From contig VBCZ01000375.1 in the NCBI GenBank assembly GCA_005889025.1, forward strand, positions 1-5,681: DNA of 5,681 nt, in the 5' to 3' direction. Positions 5,482 to 5,681 of the stretch are shown here, piece after piece. The position numbers and the translations under genes were made by a program. The DNA is from Betaproteobacteria bacterium (GTDB lineage: Bacteria > Pseudomonadota > Gammaproteobacteria > Burkholderiales > Casimicrobiaceae). Numbering within the stretch: position 1 is the stretch's first letter; every line of letters begins with the position of its first letter. The notes below the pieces were generated by a model. It was not told where the DNA came from. It ran no database searches and saw nothing but the letters and a program-made list of their open reading frames with translations.

Positions 5482-5681
5482 AGCAGCGGGGCATCGGGCG
5501 GTCGTATTGTCCCGTACCTTTTGTCGCCTACCCGCTGCCGGCTGGGTTCATAATTTTTGATCATCAGATCAAATAGTTACCGCATGCCCTTGGGTTATGC
5601 CGGCGGCTGGGATGTCCCAACCGCGAGGTCGCGTCCGGAAGCGCCCAGAATCCGTACGTTTCGGGTCGGGTAGGGAATCTC
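5482..5681. other. Non-coding stretch to the right edge; no gene supported
   Basis: Together with the bases back to 5312, this is about 370 bases without a convincing gene. Short reading frames exist on both strands, but none has a recognisable motif. Two frames on the - strand are open from the right edge (stops near 5599 and 5563), so the C-terminal tail of an outside gene is possible but unsupported. A 7-base inverted repeat, TTTGATC/GATCAAA, lies at 5556–5573. Confidence 0.5.

Noticed and set aside
5344..5560. Two overlapping + strand frames (61 and 69 codons) upstream of the desaturase
   Set aside because: There are no conserved motifs and no good ribosome binding site, and they overlap the inverted repeat and the candidate desaturase promoter.
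5557..5572. FNR-type box
   Set aside because: The half-sites TTGAT and ATCAA are six bases apart instead of the four required by the FNR consensus.

Overview
The window looks like chromosomal DNA of a GC-rich proteobacterium, most likely a betaproteobacterium. The clues are a fused coaBC, the gene order radC–rpmB–rpmG followed by a convergent DesA-type desaturase, and two kinds of short palindromic intergenic repeat that are common in that group. The lineage is inferred from gene order and protein character, not from a search.

From left to right: (1) Bases 2–260 hold a decayed, frameshifted fragment of a PIN-domain (VapC-type) toxin gene on the + strand, cut by the left edge. (2) coaBC (coenzyme A biosynthesis) lies on the - strand. 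(3) Upstream of it, on the same strand, is a class I SAM-dependent methyltransferase gene of visibly lower GC. (4) radC is divergent from the methyltransferase gene, on the + strand. (5) A 390-base gap holds three REP-type palindromic units, then a good sigma70-type promoter. (6) rpmB and rpmG (ribosomal proteins L28 and L33) form a tight two-gene operon. (7) A 3' region holds a hairpin, three units of a second palindromic repeat family, a bidirectional intrinsic terminator and a 20-base tandem duplication. (8) A membrane fatty acid desaturase gene lies convergently on the - strand. (9) About 370 bases to the right edge have no convincing gene, but carry a candidate desaturase promoter and two inverted repeats.

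The core genes are housekeeping genes (CoA synthesis, ribosome, membrane lipid unsaturation) and do not form one pathway. The accessory signals are the toxin remnant, the methyltransferase gene between coaBC and radC, and the repeat clusters. I see no convincing new multi-gene system. The most useful second-look items are the frameshifted vapC remnant, the low-GC methyltransferase, the C-terminal extension of the desaturase, and the unexplained inverted repeat upstream of it.
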